Origin: Winogradskyella sp. KYW1333
Lineage (GTDB): Bacteria; Bacteroidota; Bacteroidia; Flavobacteriales; Flavobacteriaceae
DNA length: 64,000 bases
Assembly: GCF_003335675.1 (NCBI RefSeq)
Contig: NZ_QPHL01000017.1
Span: 62,001-126,000 of the forward strand
Direction: 5' to 3'
Each line of letters starts with the position of its first letter. Positions within the stretch are counted from its first letter, which is position 1. Below, one piece after another: positions 53,311 through 61,716 of the stretch. The translations under genes were made by a program, and so were the position numbers. The notes below the pieces were generated by a model. That model was not told the origin of the DNA, did not search any database, and saw nothing but the letters and a program-made list of their open reading frames with translations.

Positions 53311-53822
53311 TAGTAATCTTGATAATGCTTCACATTAATTTTTACTGTTTTACCTAATATAAAACTACCTCCTCCTACATCATAATCCCTTCGATTGATT
53401 TCAAAATAAGAAGTTATTTTATAATTATCATCTGACTTAAGTACTGTGACAGGAAAAGTAATTTTCTTTGCTTTACCTTTTATAGTTAGAACAGCGATTA
53501 CTTTATAATTATTTGGGCCTACATCTTTAATTTCTGAGCTTGACAAGGTAATGGTTGGATGCTTTTTTGCATCAAAATAATCCTCTTCCAAAATATGCTC
53601 ATCCCTACTATCAATACCTGTTTCAATCGAAGAAACATTAATCGTGCTTGTAATGCTTATTAGCTGTCTTTCATTGTCAAAACCAGCAACAATTTTAAAG
53701 GAATTAAAGTGACCATCTACATTAACTCCAAGATTTTTAATTACAAAATCAACACTTGATTCTTGTGTGTTTGTATAACAAAAACTGAATAAGCACAAAA
53801 AGTGTATTAATAAACGTGACAT
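53310..53822 (-). CDS. YceI family lipid-binding protein
   Basis: A 170-residue exported protein: the signal peptide is LIHFLCLFSFCYTNTQ, followed by the YceI lipocalin-like barrel (VDFVIKNLGVNVDGHFNSFKI, then EDYFDAKKHPTITLSS, and VKINVKHYQDY). Members of this family bind polyisoprenoids or isoprenoid quinones in a hydrophobic barrel in the periplasm. It is first in the operon and might carry the product after export. No clear -7/-33 pair is seen in the 59 bases before it. Confidence 0.86.
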   Translation of the reverse strand: MSRLLIHFLCLFSFCYTNTQESSVDFVIKNLGVNVDGHFNSFKIVAGFDNERQLISITSTINVSSIETGIDSRDEHILEEDYFDAKKHPTITLSSSEIKDVGPNNYKVIAVLTIKGKAKKITFPVTVLKSDDNYKITSYFEINRRDYDVGGGSFILGKTVKINVKHYQDY

Positions 53823-53881
53823 CTTTTTTGTTTTTCAAGTTACTGCACAAGCAGAAAAGGGTAAAGTGATTTAACGTTTTT

Positions 53882-54334
53882 CTATAGTACTTTTAAAATC
53901 TGAAATTTTCGATTATTGAATTGAATAGTATCGCCTTTTGTCTTAGATAGCAATAATCTACCGATTGGTGTGGCTGGTGAAATCGCAAAAAATGACTGAC
54001 CATCCACTTCAATTTCTCCAGTACTTATTGCTAAGAAATAATTTGCTTGAATAGTAAAGACTACCGAACCCAATGCTATTTGCTTCTGCCTAGAATCTGT
54101 ATTTATTTTGTTGAGTAGCTCAAACTGTTTTTGAATTTCAGCCAGCTGTTGACCAGCTTTTTCTCGCTCTAACTGAAGCATAGCACGTCCTGTTTCATGC
54201 TTATCTCCTGCAGAACTTTTAGTTTCTGATTGAAGATTAGTTTCAATATCTGAAATGGTTTGTTGTAAAACCTTTAATCGAAGGTTTAAAGCGTTCTTAC
54301 ATTCATTATACAGACTCTCTTTAATACTAATCAT
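53882..54334 (-). CDS. GreA/GreB-like protein
   Basis: A 150-residue protein with an N-terminal coiled-coil of about 75 residues (LRLKVLQQTISDIETNL .. LEREKAGQQLAEIQKQFELL) and a C-terminal FKBP-like domain (ISPATPIGRLLLSKTKGDTIQFNNRKFQI) as in transcript-cleavage factors. The acidic tip residues of Gre cannot be placed with confidence, so it may be an anti-Gre or Rnk-like factor. It overlaps the amino-acid-oxidase gene by 4 bases. Confidence 0.72.
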   Translation of the reverse strand: MISIKESLYNECKNALNLRLKVLQQTISDIETNLQSETKSSAGDKHETGRAMLQLEREKAGQQLAEIQKQFELLNKINTDSRQKQIALGSVVFTIQANYFLAISTGEIEVDGQSFFAISPATPIGRLLLSKTKGDTIQFNNRKFQILKVL

Positions 54335-55443
54335 AACAGATCTGCCAATTCCTTACCCACTAAACTTCCTATGGCAACACCCATACCGCCAAGTCTTACA
54401 CCACAAAATACGTTATTACTGATTTGTTTTACAATTGACTTTTTCTGATTACCAACTCCCATAATACCAGACCAACGATGGTCTATCTCAAAATCAATGT
54501 TTGGAATAATTGTAGTCCTTAAAAGATCTTCTAGTTTTTCTTGAATTAACTCTGTCTGTCCGAATTCAGTGGTTTCTTCACCTTTAAAATCTAAATTTCT
54601 TCCACCTCCAAAAAGAATTCTATCCTCTATATTCCTAAAATAATAATAGCCTTTATCTAAATGAAATGTTCCTTTTATATGAAGGTTTTTAATAGGTTTT
54701 GTAATTAAAACCTGAGCTCTGGCTGGTGCTACTTTTTGATTAATGAGTTGCGAAGCAAAACCATTGGTTGCAATTAAAACTTTATTCGATTTAATTTCAA
54801 AATTATTGGTTTTTATAACCGCTGAATCATTGTTCTCACTGATTTCATTTACCAAACAGTTATTTAGAATTTTAATACCTGATGACTGCGCTTTTTTAAG
54901 AAGTGCATCCATCATTTTGCCAGTATCTATTTGACCTTCAAATTGATTGAAACTTAATTGTTCGACTGCATGGTTAAAGCCAAATTCATTAGGTTTGAAT
55001 GAAAAGACCTCCTCATAAAATAAAGGTTTCAGCAACTTATTTATTGTATCCTTTTGTGATTTACATTTTAAAAAAAGAGATTCATCATTTTTTAAAAACA
55101 ACTCATAACCACCAAATGGCTTATAGTCTAATTGTCTATCACCGACGGTTTTTCGAAGTAATTGCAACCCATTTACACGCTTTGCGACAAGATCAATAAC
55201 CTCTTCTTCTGAGTGGTTTTGTAAATCGTCAATGATTTCGCTAAGACTGCCAAAACAAGTAAAACCTGCGTTTTTAGTACTTGCGCCTTGTGGTAGCATG
55301 CCTTTTTCTAAAACAATAATCTTAGCTTGAGGATATTTGCGTCTTAGCTCCAAAGCACAACTTAAGCCCACAATACCACTTCCAACAACAGTAAAGTCTA
55401 CATTAGTAAGCCAAGTCTTTATTTCCCAGTATGATAAATTCAT
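54331..55443 (-). CDS. FAD-dependent oxidoreductase, DAO family
   Basis: A 370-residue DAO-type flavoprotein. The FAD-binding VVGSGIVGLSCALELRRKYP is near residue 19, with GASTKNAGFTCFG next, and the C-terminal FCGVRLGGMGVAIGSLVG is the second FAD region. Members oxidise glycine, sarcosine, proline or D-amino acids; the substrate cannot be told. It is coupled by a 4-base overlap to the GreA/GreB-like gene, whose role seems unrelated. Confidence 0.82.
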   Translation of the reverse strand: MNLSYWEIKTWLTNVDFTVVGSGIVGLSCALELRRKYPQAKIIVLEKGMLPQGASTKNAGFTCFGSLSEIIDDLQNHSEEEVIDLVAKRVNGLQLLRKTVGDRQLDYKPFGGYELFLKNDESLFLKCKSQKDTINKLLKPLFYEEVFSFKPNEFGFNHAVEQLSFNQFEGQIDTGKMMDALLKKAQSSGIKILNNCLVNEISENNDSAVIKTNNFEIKSNKVLIATNGFASQLINQKVAPARAQVLITKPIKNLHIKGTFHLDKGYYYFRNIEDRILFGGGRNLDFKGEETTEFGQTELIQEKLEDLLRTTIIPNIDFEIDHRWSGIMGVGNQKKSIVKQISNNVFCGVRLGGMGVAIGSLVGKELADLL

Positions 55444-55448
55444 TGTAT

Positions 55449-55480
55449 AAAAAAAGCCCCTAAAGTTAGGAGCTTTTTAT
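55449..55480 (-). terminator. Terminator after accC
   Basis: On the minus strand AAAAAGCTCCTAA pairs with TTAGGGGCTTTTT around a 3-4-base loop, giving a stem followed by T residues directly after the accC stop. Confidence 0.82.
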
Positions 55481-56833
55481 TTAATCTTCTATTTCTTCTT
55501 CCATTTCAAAATCTTCCATAAATTTTGTGGTATAGTTACCAGCTAAATAATCTGGATGATTCATCAATTGTCTGTGAAATGGAATTGTTGTTTTTATTCC
55601 TTCGATAACAAATTCATCTAAAGCACGCTTCATTTTATTTATAGCTTCTTCTCTAGTTTGTGCTGTTGTGATCAATTTAGCGATCATAGAATCGTAATTA
55701 GGTGGTATACTATAACCAGCGTATACGTGTGTGTCTAATCTAACACCGTGTCCACCAGGTGCGTGAAGAGTAGTTATTTTACCTGGAGATGGTCTAAAAT
55801 CATTATAAGGATCTTCAGCATTAATTCTACATTCTATAGAATGTAAATTCGGCGTATAATTCTTCCCTGAAATAGGAACACCTGCAGCAACTAAGATTTG
55901 TTCTCTAATTAAATCAAAATCTATAACCTGCTCTGTTATTGGGTGTTCTACTTGGATACGCGTATTCATTTCCATGAAGTAGAAGTTTCTATGTTTGTCT
56001 ACCAAAAATTCAACTGTTCCTGCTCCTTCATATTTAATATATTCAGCAGCCTTTACTGCCGCTTTACCCATTTTATCCCTTAGTTCATCTGTCATGAATG
56101 GAGAGGGAACTTCCTCAGTTAACTTTTGGTGACGTCTCTGAACAGAACAATCTCTTTCAGATAAATGACATGCTTTTCCCCTCGAGTCTCCAACAATCTG
56201 AATTTCTATATGTCGAGGTTCTTCAATGAGTTTTTCCATGTACATATCATCATTCCCAAATGCTGCTTTCGATTCTGTACGAGCAGATTCCCAAGCGCCT
56301 TCAAGTTCTTCTGGTTTCCATACTGCTCGCATACCTTTTCCACCACCACCAGCAGATGCCTTAAGCATAACAGGGTAACCTGTTTCTTTTGCTAATTTTT
56401 CACATTGCTCAAATGACTCTATAACTCCATCACTACCAGGAACACAAGGTACTCCGGCAGCCTTCATGGTTGCTTTAGCATTTGCTTTGTCTCCCATTCT
56501 GGATATCATCTCCTCAGAGGCTCCAATAAATTTTATTCCATGTTCTTCACAGATTTTAGAGAACTTGGCGTTTTCAGATAAAAATCCATAACCTGGGTGA
56601 ATTGCATCAGCATTTGTTATCTCAGCTGCCGCAATTACATTTGACATTTTTAGATATGACTCACTACTTGGGGCTGGACCGATACAAACCGCCTCATCAG
56701 CAAACTTAACATGCAAACTATCTGCATCTGCAGTTGAATAGACAGCTACGGTTTTAATACCCATTTCTTTACAGGTTCTAATAACGCGTAGCGCTATTTC
56801 TCCTCTATTGGCAATTAATATTTTTTTAAACAT
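55481..56833 (-). CDS. accC: Acetyl-CoA carboxylase, biotin carboxylase subunit
   Basis: A 450-residue ATP-grasp enzyme that carboxylates biotin on AccB. It starts [19 protein letters not shown]; upstream Met codons give a short extension not typical of the family. Motifs: [15 protein letters not shown], the ATP loop [31 protein letters not shown] and the C-terminal [16 protein letters not shown]. Supplies malonyl-CoA for both the housekeeping synthase and, presumably, the type III PKS operon. Downstream of accB by 83 bases. Confidence 0.96.
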   Translation of the reverse strand: MFKKILIANRGEIALRVIRTCKEMGIKTVAVYSTADADSLHVKFADEAVCIGPAPSSESYLKMSNVIAAAEITNADAIHPGYGFLSENAKFSKICEEHGIKFIGASEEMISRMGDKANAKATMKAAGVPCVPGSDGVIESFEQCEKLAKETGYPVMLKASAGGGGKGMRAVWKPEELEGAWESARTESKAAFGNDDMYMEKLIEEPRHIEIQIVGDSRGKACHLSERDCSVQRRHQKLTEEVPSPFMTDELRDKMGKAAVKAAEYIKYEGAGTVEFLVDKHRNFYFMEMNTRIQVEHPITEQVIDFDLIREQILVAAGVPISGKNYTPNLHSIECRINAEDPYNDFRPSPGKITTLHAPGGHGVRLDTHVYAGYSIPPNYDSMIAKLITTAQTREEAINKMKRALDEFVIEGIKTTIPFHRQLMNHPDYLAGNYTTKFMEDFEMEEEIED

Positions 56834-56916
56834 CATTTTTGTTTTAAAAAATTCTATTTCCAAACACCTAATTCCAATAAACTGGTCTTGGATTTATGAA
56901 TTGGAATTTTCAATTG

Positions 56917-57402
56917 TTATGATGGGTCAACCAAGAATAACGGTTGATCAAATTCTACTGGAGAAGCGTCATCTACTAATACTTTAACGATTTTACCAGT
57001 AACCTCTGATTCAATTTCGTTAAACAATTTCATTGCCTCAATAACACATAGGACATCACCTTCTTTTATGTTCGTACCAACCTCAACAAATACTGGTTTG
57101 TCCGGAGAAGGCTTTCTATAAAATGTTCCAATTATTGGAGACTTGATCGTAATATATTTTGAATCATCAGATGATGTCGCTGGTGCAACAGGAGCTTCAG
57201 GAGTCGCTACAGGTACTGGTACTGGAACGTGTTGCTGAACAACCGGTGCAGATGCTTGAACTGGAACTTGTTGAACAATTGTAGTTTCGCTATCAGAACC
57301 CGTTCTAATTGTAATTTTAACATCATCCATTTCTAGCTTAACCTCGCTCGCACCAGACTTGGCAACAAATTTAATTAAGTTTTGAATTTCTTTTAAATCC
57401 AT
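56917..57402 (-). CDS. accB: Acetyl-CoA carboxylase, biotin carboxyl carrier protein
   Basis: A 161-residue carrier. The biotinyl lysine is Lys125 in CVIEAMKLFNEIE, inside the C-terminal barrel (IGTFYRKPSPDKPVFVEVG). A Pro/Val/Ala-rich linker (about 45-78) links an N-terminal dimerising helix. The order fabH-accB-accC is common in Bacteroidetes. Confidence 0.96.
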   Translation of the reverse strand: MDLKEIQNLIKFVAKSGASEVKLEMDDVKITIRTGSDSETTIVQQVPVQASAPVVQQHVPVPVPVATPEAPVAPATSSDDSKYITIKSPIIGTFYRKPSPDKPVFVEVGTNIKEGDVLCVIEAMKLFNEIESEVTGKIVKVLVDDASPVEFDQPLFLVDPS

Positions 57403-57437
57403 AGTATTTAGACATTTTTGTTAGTTAGTTAATTTTT

Positions 57438-58433
57438 TTAGGAATTATAAGCCCACTTAAAATAAATTGAGCCCCAAGTAAATCCGCCACCAAAAGCGGC
57501 AAATATTATATTATCCCCTTTTTTAAGTTGAGATTCATAGTCATATAAAAGAAGTGGCAAAGTCGCTGATGTTGTGTTTCCATACTTTTGGATATTCATC
57601 ATGACTTTGTCTTCTTCAAGATTTATTCTATTTGCAGTAGCGTCAATTATTCTTTTATTTGCTTGGTGCGCTACTAGCCAAGCAATGTCTTCATTTGTTA
57701 AATTATTTCTCTTAAGGATTCTCTCTGCAACATCTGCCATGTTAAAAACGGCATTCTTAAAAACTGTTTTGCCATCTTGATAAACATAGTGTTTACCTTC
57801 GTTGAAAGTGTTTTCATTGATTGGATAAGATGACCCTCCATAAGGGGCTTGTAAAAATTCTCGTCCTTCACCGTTACTTCTCAACAACTCATCTTGCAGT
57901 CCTAGACCTTCTTCATTTGGCTCAAACAAAACTGCGCCAGCCCCATCTCCAAAAATAATGCACGTCGCCCTGTCTTTATAATTAATGAATGAGGAGTTTT
58001 TGTCTGCTCCAATTAGAAGAATTTTTTTGTATCGGCCAGATTCAATGTAAGCTGCCGCTGTAGACATTCCAAAAAGAAAGCTCGAGCATGCCGCTTCTAA
58101 ATCGTATGAAAATGCATTAACCGCACCTATTTCAGTCGCGGTAAAAGCTGCTGTTGATGCGGCTTTCATATCAGGTGTTGCCGTACTGACAATTACCAGT
58201 TCTATCTCCTTAGGATTTAAGTTAGTTTTTTGAAGTAAATCTTGAGCCGCTTTTATTGCTAAAAAAGAGGTCCCCTTGCCCTCTTCTTTCAGAATTCTTC
58301 TTTCTTTTATCCCAGTTCGAGTAGTAATCCACTCATCATTAGTGTCCACCATTGTTTCAAGAACTTCATTAGACAAAACAAAGTCTGGAACATAGCCTCC
58401 TACAGCTGTAATTGCCGCCGTGATTTTACTCAT
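57438..58433 (-). CDS. fabH: 3-oxoacyl-[ACP] synthase III
   Basis: A 331-residue initiating condensing enzyme that joins acyl-CoA and malonyl-ACP. The triad is Cys116 (LEAACSSFLFG), His256 (WLVAHQANKRI) and Asn286 (KYGNTTSAT). Normal length. It opens fabH-accB-accC on the minus strand; the 178 bases before it hold the rpmF terminator and no convincing promoter, although AATTTG-like stretches occur. Confidence 0.95.
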   Translation of the reverse strand: MSKITAAITAVGGYVPDFVLSNEVLETMVDTNDEWITTRTGIKERRILKEEGKGTSFLAIKAAQDLLQKTNLNPKEIELVIVSTATPDMKAASTAAFTATEIGAVNAFSYDLEAACSSFLFGMSTAAAYIESGRYKKILLIGADKNSSFINYKDRATCIIFGDGAGAVLFEPNEEGLGLQDELLRSNGEGREFLQAPYGGSSYPINENTFNEGKHYVYQDGKTVFKNAVFNMADVAERILKRNNLTNEDIAWLVAHQANKRIIDATANRINLEEDKVMMNIQKYGNTTSATLPLLLYDYESQLKKGDNIIFAAFGGGFTWGSIYFKWAYNS

Positions 58434-58564
58434 TATTAGCTTTTAGATTAATTAAAAGTATTGAAAAAAGGCAAAAACCAATCGATTTTGGTCTTTTTTC
58501 GGCATTTTTTGGCAAATAATCATGCAAATTAAGTGGTTTTTGCCCTAATCAGGAAATTTATATA

Positions 58565-58593
58565 AAAAAAACGCCCACAAGTGAGCGTTTTAT
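58565..58593 (-). terminator. Terminator after rpmF
   Basis: On the minus strand AAAACGC..CAC pairs with GTG..GCGTTTT (one mismatch) and a T run follows. It separates rpmF from fabH. Confidence 0.72.
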
Positions 58594-58611
58594 TATATGC
58601 TTGCATAATAC

Positions 58612-58815
58612 TTATGCTAAATTCTCTTCTTCTGAAGTATTATCTATTAACACTTGGCCTCTGTAATACAGTTTTCCTTCATGCCAGTGTGCTCTGTGGT
58701 ATAGGTGTGGCTCACCTGTTGTTGGGCAAGTTGCTATTTGAGGTACAGAAGCTTTGTAATGTGTTCTTCTTTTATCTCTTCTTGTTCTAGATATTTTACG
58801 TTTAGGATGTGCCAT
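58612..58815 (-). CDS. rpmF: Ribosomal protein L32
   Basis: A 67-residue basic ribosomal protein of the large subunit. It starts [21 protein letters not shown] and continues [24 protein letters not shown], the Bacteroidetes form. Only one Cys is present, so the zinc knuckle of some L32s is absent. The C-terminal tail ends EENLA. It follows the yceD-like gene by 8 bases, a nearly universal pairing. Confidence 0.97.
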   Translation of the reverse strand: MAHPKRKISRTRRDKRRTHYKASVPQIATCPTTGEPHLYHRAHWHEGKLYYRGQVLIDNTSEEENLA

Positions 58816-58823
58816 TTTAAATG

Positions 58824-59363
58824 TTATTTATCCGTTAATAGTTTTTTTAAATTATTCCAACGAGGATCAATATCCTCAGATGATTTTATCTTTTCTCCCT
58901 TTTCAGGACTTAATTCTTCTAATTTTGAGAGTATATCAGACTTTAAGGTTCCGTCTTCTATACCAGGATGTACCCGTTTTGCTGGTACAGCTAAAATGAT
59001 AAGTTCATATATGTACTGAGAAATATTTATCTCATACTCTCCGTGAGGTATAATTATTATGTCTTCGTTATCATCATTGTATAAGTCACCAAATTTAATT
59101 ACCAATTTATATTCATCTGAAATTGGCTGGTTGTAGGGCTCGTTAGTAAGATCACAATTGACATTTACTTCTCCTTTAGCTTTAAAATACAACTCTAAAA
59201 GTGTTGTCTTTTTTAGAAACTTAAGGTCAATTTTTACACTTACTTCATTAAACTCGTTATATTCAAAATTATTAAAGAACGTATTATCTATATGATAATC
59301 AAAATGATGCTCTCCTGTTTTTAGACCTATAAAAGGAATAATATAATCTTTCATTGCCTTCAT
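58824..59363 (-). CDS. DUF177 / YceD family protein
   Basis: A protein of about 179 residues, starting [24 protein letters not shown]177 members are linked to 23S rRNA accumulation and sit upstream of rpmF, as here. [12 protein letters not shown] shows the Cys-x2/x6-type region of the family, with only the first Cys retained, so a metal site is unlikely. Start chosen by similarity to related N-termini (MKxxKxxxIPFxGLKxG); a longer form starting at 59387 or a shorter one at 59354 is possible. Confidence 0.83.
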   Translation of the reverse strand: MKAMKDYIIPFIGLKTGEHHFDYHIDNTFFNNFEYNEFNEVSVKIDLKFLKKTTLLELYFKAKGEVNVNCDLTNEPYNQPISDEYKLVIKFGDLYNDDNEDIIIIPHGEYEINISQYIYELIILAVPAKRVHPGIEDGTLKSDILSKLEELSPEKGEKIKSSEDIDPRWNNLKKLLTDK

Positions 59364-59440
59364 TACCCACTCATTTTGAGCCTGCAAATATATAAATTTT
59401 ACTTTATTTACTTATAGATATTAACAAAAAATGTTTATAT

Positions 59441-60481
59441 CTATTTTTTGACCTTTTCTAAAGGATTCTTGCTGTAGTGTTTGTGCTGTTTTCTATTACG
59501 GAAAATCTGTATTGCTTTATTTATTGCTTGTTTAAAAGAACTTTCATCTGCAACACCTTTTCCAGCTATTTCATATGCTGTACCATGGTCTGGGGAAGTC
59601 CGTACCTTGTTCAATCCAGCGGTGTAATTAACGCCCTCACCGAAAGCAATGGTCTTAAATGGAATTAGGCCTTGATCATGATAAGATGCAATGACCGCAT
59701 CAAACGAATTATATGTGTTTGATCCAAAAAAGCTGTCAGCGGAATATGGCCCGAAAACCAAAGCATTGTCATTCCTAATTTTTTCTATTGCGGGTTTCAA
59801 TACCTCATCATCTTCTTTGCCAATAACGCCGTTGTCACCGGCATGTGGATTTATTGCTAATACCGCAATTCTTGGTTTTCTAATACCAAAATCTTGTTTT
59901 AATGAATTTAAAACCGTTTTTAATTTTTCATTTATTAACTCTTCTGTTATATGTTCAGAAGCGTCTTTCAACGGAACATGGTCCGTTAACAGCCCAACCC
60001 TAAGATCATCAGAAACCATAAACATTAGACTTTTTCCTTCGAGGGTTTTGGCAAGGTAATCTGTATGACCAGGGAAATTAAATTCTTTTGATTGTATGCT
60101 GTGCTTGTTTATGGGCGCTGTAACCAATACATCAATTTGGTTGTTTTTTAATGCATTTGTTGCGCTGGATAATGATTTAATTGCGTATTCACCTATTTTT
60201 TTGTCAGGTTTACCAAATTCCACTTTTACTGGTTCCTTCCAAACATCGACAACATTTACCTTGCCATGAACTAGTTTGTCTGGAGAATCTATATTGAAAA
60301 AGTTAATTTTGCTTTTAAAATGGTTCTTAAAAAACTGCATTGTTTTCCCAGAGGCAAAAATTACTGGTGTATTTAACTCCAGTGTTCTTGGGTCTTCATA
60401 GGTTTTAATAATAATTTCTGGCCCAATGCCATTTAAGTCTCCAACTGATATTCCAACAATAATCTTTTCCTCCCTTTTCAT
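59441..60481 (-). CDS. pdxA: 4-hydroxythreonine-4-phosphate dehydrogenase
   Basis: A 346-residue NAD-dependent enzyme of pyridoxal phosphate synthesis. It opens with VGISVGDLNGIGPEII, and the metal/substrate residues lie in FPGHTDYLAKTL and INPHAGDNGVIGKED. IASYHDQGLIPFK is typical of PdxA. Length is slightly above the 330 of E. coli because of a short C-terminal tail. It is divergent from ribE and 77 bases ahead of the yceD-like gene. Confidence 0.94.
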   Translation of the reverse strand: MKREEKIIVGISVGDLNGIGPEIIIKTYEDPRTLELNTPVIFASGKTMQFFKNHFKSKINFFNIDSPDKLVHGKVNVVDVWKEPVKVEFGKPDKKIGEYAIKSLSSATNALKNNQIDVLVTAPINKHSIQSKEFNFPGHTDYLAKTLEGKSLMFMVSDDLRVGLLTDHVPLKDASEHITEELINEKLKTVLNSLKQDFGIRKPRIAVLAINPHAGDNGVIGKEDDEVLKPAIEKIRNDNALVFGPYSADSFFGSNTYNSFDAVIASYHDQGLIPFKTIAFGEGVNYTAGLNKVRTSPDHGTAYEIAGKGVADESSFKQAINKAIQIFRNRKQHKHYSKNPLEKVKK

Positions 60482-60538
60482 AACGACTGCTTATACTATT
60501 TTTTCTATAAAATTAATAGCGGATTTGTGCTTTGTCCT

Positions 60539-60546
60539 TAACTTTG
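60539..60546 (+). promoter_or_regulatory. Promoter -7 element for ribE
   Basis: TAACTTTG matches TAnnTTTG, 32 bases before the ribE start. A TTG occurs upstream but only about 11 bases away, too close for a standard -33. Confidence 0.45.
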
Positions 60547-60578
60547 CGAATACAAATTTAACTAAATAAAGTACAACG

Positions 60579-61169
60579 ATGTTCACGGGAATAATTGAAG
60601 ATTTAGGAACAATTGAAAAATTACAAAAAGAAGGAGGTAACCTAAACCTCACCATTAGTTCTTCGATAACCACAGAGCTGAAAATTGATCAAAGTGTTGC
60701 ACACAATGGCGTGTGTTTAACCATTGTTGATATTGATAACGAAAAATATACCGTAACGGCAATACAGGAAACCTTGGATAAAACGAATTTAGGTATGCTT
60801 GATAAGGGCGATAAGGTAAACTTAGAAAGAGCCATGAGGTTAGGAGATAGGTTAGATGGGCACATTGTGCAGGGTCACGTAGACCAAACCGGTACATGTA
60901 TTTCCGTTACTGAAGAAAACGGTAGTTGGTTTTACACTTTTGAATACGGGTCTGTTAAAGACAATATAACTATAGAAAAGGGGTCTATCACCATTAATGG
61001 TGTTAGTTTAACGGTAGTAAACTCAAAACTGAATGAATTTTCTGTTGCAATAATTCCTTATACCTACGAACACACAACATTTCATTCTATTAAGGAAGGC
61101 GACAAAGTTAACCTAGAGTTTGATGTAATTGGAAAATATATAAAGCGCTTAAACGAATTAAGAAATTAA
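60579..61169 (+). CDS. ribE: Riboflavin synthase, alpha subunit
   Basis: A 196-residue enzyme that dismutates two lumazines into riboflavin. Two homologous barrels can be seen: MFTGIIEDLGTIEKL .. AHNGVCLTIVD in the first and HIVQGHVDQTGT .. TINGVSLTVV in the second, each with the substrate-binding G-V-x-L-T repeat. Normal length. No FMN riboswitch is seen in the short 5' region. Its stop overlaps the stop of the convergent PID-CTERM-like ORF by 4 bases. Confidence 0.95.
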   Translation: MFTGIIEDLGTIEKLQKEGGNLNLTISSSITTELKIDQSVAHNGVCLTIVDIDNEKYTVTAIQETLDKTNLGMLDKGDKVNLERAMRLGDRLDGHIVQGHVDQTGTCISVTEENGSWFYTFEYGSVKDNITIEKGSITINGVSLTVVNSKLNEFSVAIIPYTYEHTTFHSIKEGDKVNLEFDVIGKYIKRLNELRN

Positions 61170-61345
61170 GTTTCTTTCTTATTAATTCGCATAATTTTTA
61201 ATGCCCCAAAAATTATAGCAACGAGAAATAAAACTTCTACTCCACCATCGATAGGAAAACCTGGCGGAGGCGGTGGCCCCTGTGCTATAGACATAAAGCC
61301 TATCAGAGAAAATAAGATTGAGGCTAACATATTTTTATTCTCCAT
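61166..61345 (-). CDS. PID-CTERM-like exported microprotein
   Basis: A 59-residue ORF starting MENKNMLASILFSLIGFMSIAQG, a likely signal peptide cleaved at IAQ, followed by PPPPPGFPIDGGVEVL, a membrane span (FLVAIIFGALKIM) and a basic end (RINKKET). The PPPPP..PIDGG-hydrophobic-basic layout matches the PID-CTERM sorting signal of Bacteroidetes, otherwise the tail of longer proteins. Here the mature protein is little more than the signal itself. It overlaps ribE tail to tail. Confidence 0.7.
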   Translation of the reverse strand: MENKNMLASILFSLIGFMSIAQGPPPPPGFPIDGGVEVLFLVAIIFGALKIMRINKKET

Positions 61346-61353
61346 AATTTAAT

Positions 61354-61443
61354 AACGGTGTAAAAATAATAAAAATACAGCACCAGCAAAGCAATTTCAA
61401 CCCAAAAAATCTTTAAGACACCGTTACTGTAGACAAACGGTGT
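61354..61443. repeat. AACGGTGT repeats, including an 8-bp inverted pair
   Basis: AACGGTGT occurs at 61354-61361 and 61436-61443, and its complement ACACCGTT at 61418-61425; the last two form a perfect 8-bp stem with a 10-base loop. It lies upstream of the microprotein gene on its 5' side. A regulator site or small-RNA hairpin is possible. Confidence 0.35.
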
Positions 61444-61530
61444 GGGGTGGTAAATATTATAGGTGAATGGCTAATATTTTGCCCTGACTTTTAACTTACA
61501 AATTGTATGAAAATATATAGCCCATAACTT

Positions 61531-61557
61531 AAAAACCCTTCGGCTGAAGGGTTTTTT
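61531..61557 (-). terminator. Terminator after the CAU tRNA
   Basis: The stem AACCCTTC / GAAGGGTT flanked by A and T runs directly follows the tRNA 3' end on the minus strand, as a tRNA terminator should. It works in both directions by symmetry. Confidence 0.82.
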
Positions 61558-61558
61558 G

Positions 61559-61632
61559 TGGTCCCACCTGGGCTCGAACCAGGGACTTTCTGATTATGAG
61601 TCAGATACTCTAACCAACTGAGTTATAGGACC
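61559..61632 (-). tRNA. tRNA with CAU anticodon (tRNA-Met, possibly tRNA-Ile2)
   Basis: A full cloverleaf reads on the minus strand, starting GGTCCTATAACTCAG. The anticodon loop CTCATAA on a 5-bp stem TCTGA/TCAGA gives anticodon CAU. It is an elongator type, not the initiator. Met and lysidine-modified Ile2 share this anticodon. The acceptor has C4:G69 and C5:G68, which occur in Ile2 tRNAs, so Ile cannot be ruled out. CCA is not encoded. Confidence 0.9.
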
Positions 61633-61716
61633 TGTTGGGTATGCCAATGTCTTTATTTCTAAAGAGTGTGCAATATTACTATATATTTTAATACCCTACA
61701 AGAAAAAAAATCCAAT

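Noticed and set aside
44838-53822. Reading the cluster as an aryl polyene or flexirubin pigment locus
   Set aside because: ACP, ketosynthase, dehydratase and MMPL exporter are shared with those loci, but no tyrosine ammonia-lyase, AMP ligase, ketoreductase or acyltransferase is present, while a type III PKS and an enoyl-reductase-like enzyme are.
60481-60579. An FMN riboswitch upstream of ribE
   Set aside because: The gap is too short and lacks the conserved RFN-element bases; only a -7 promoter element is seen.
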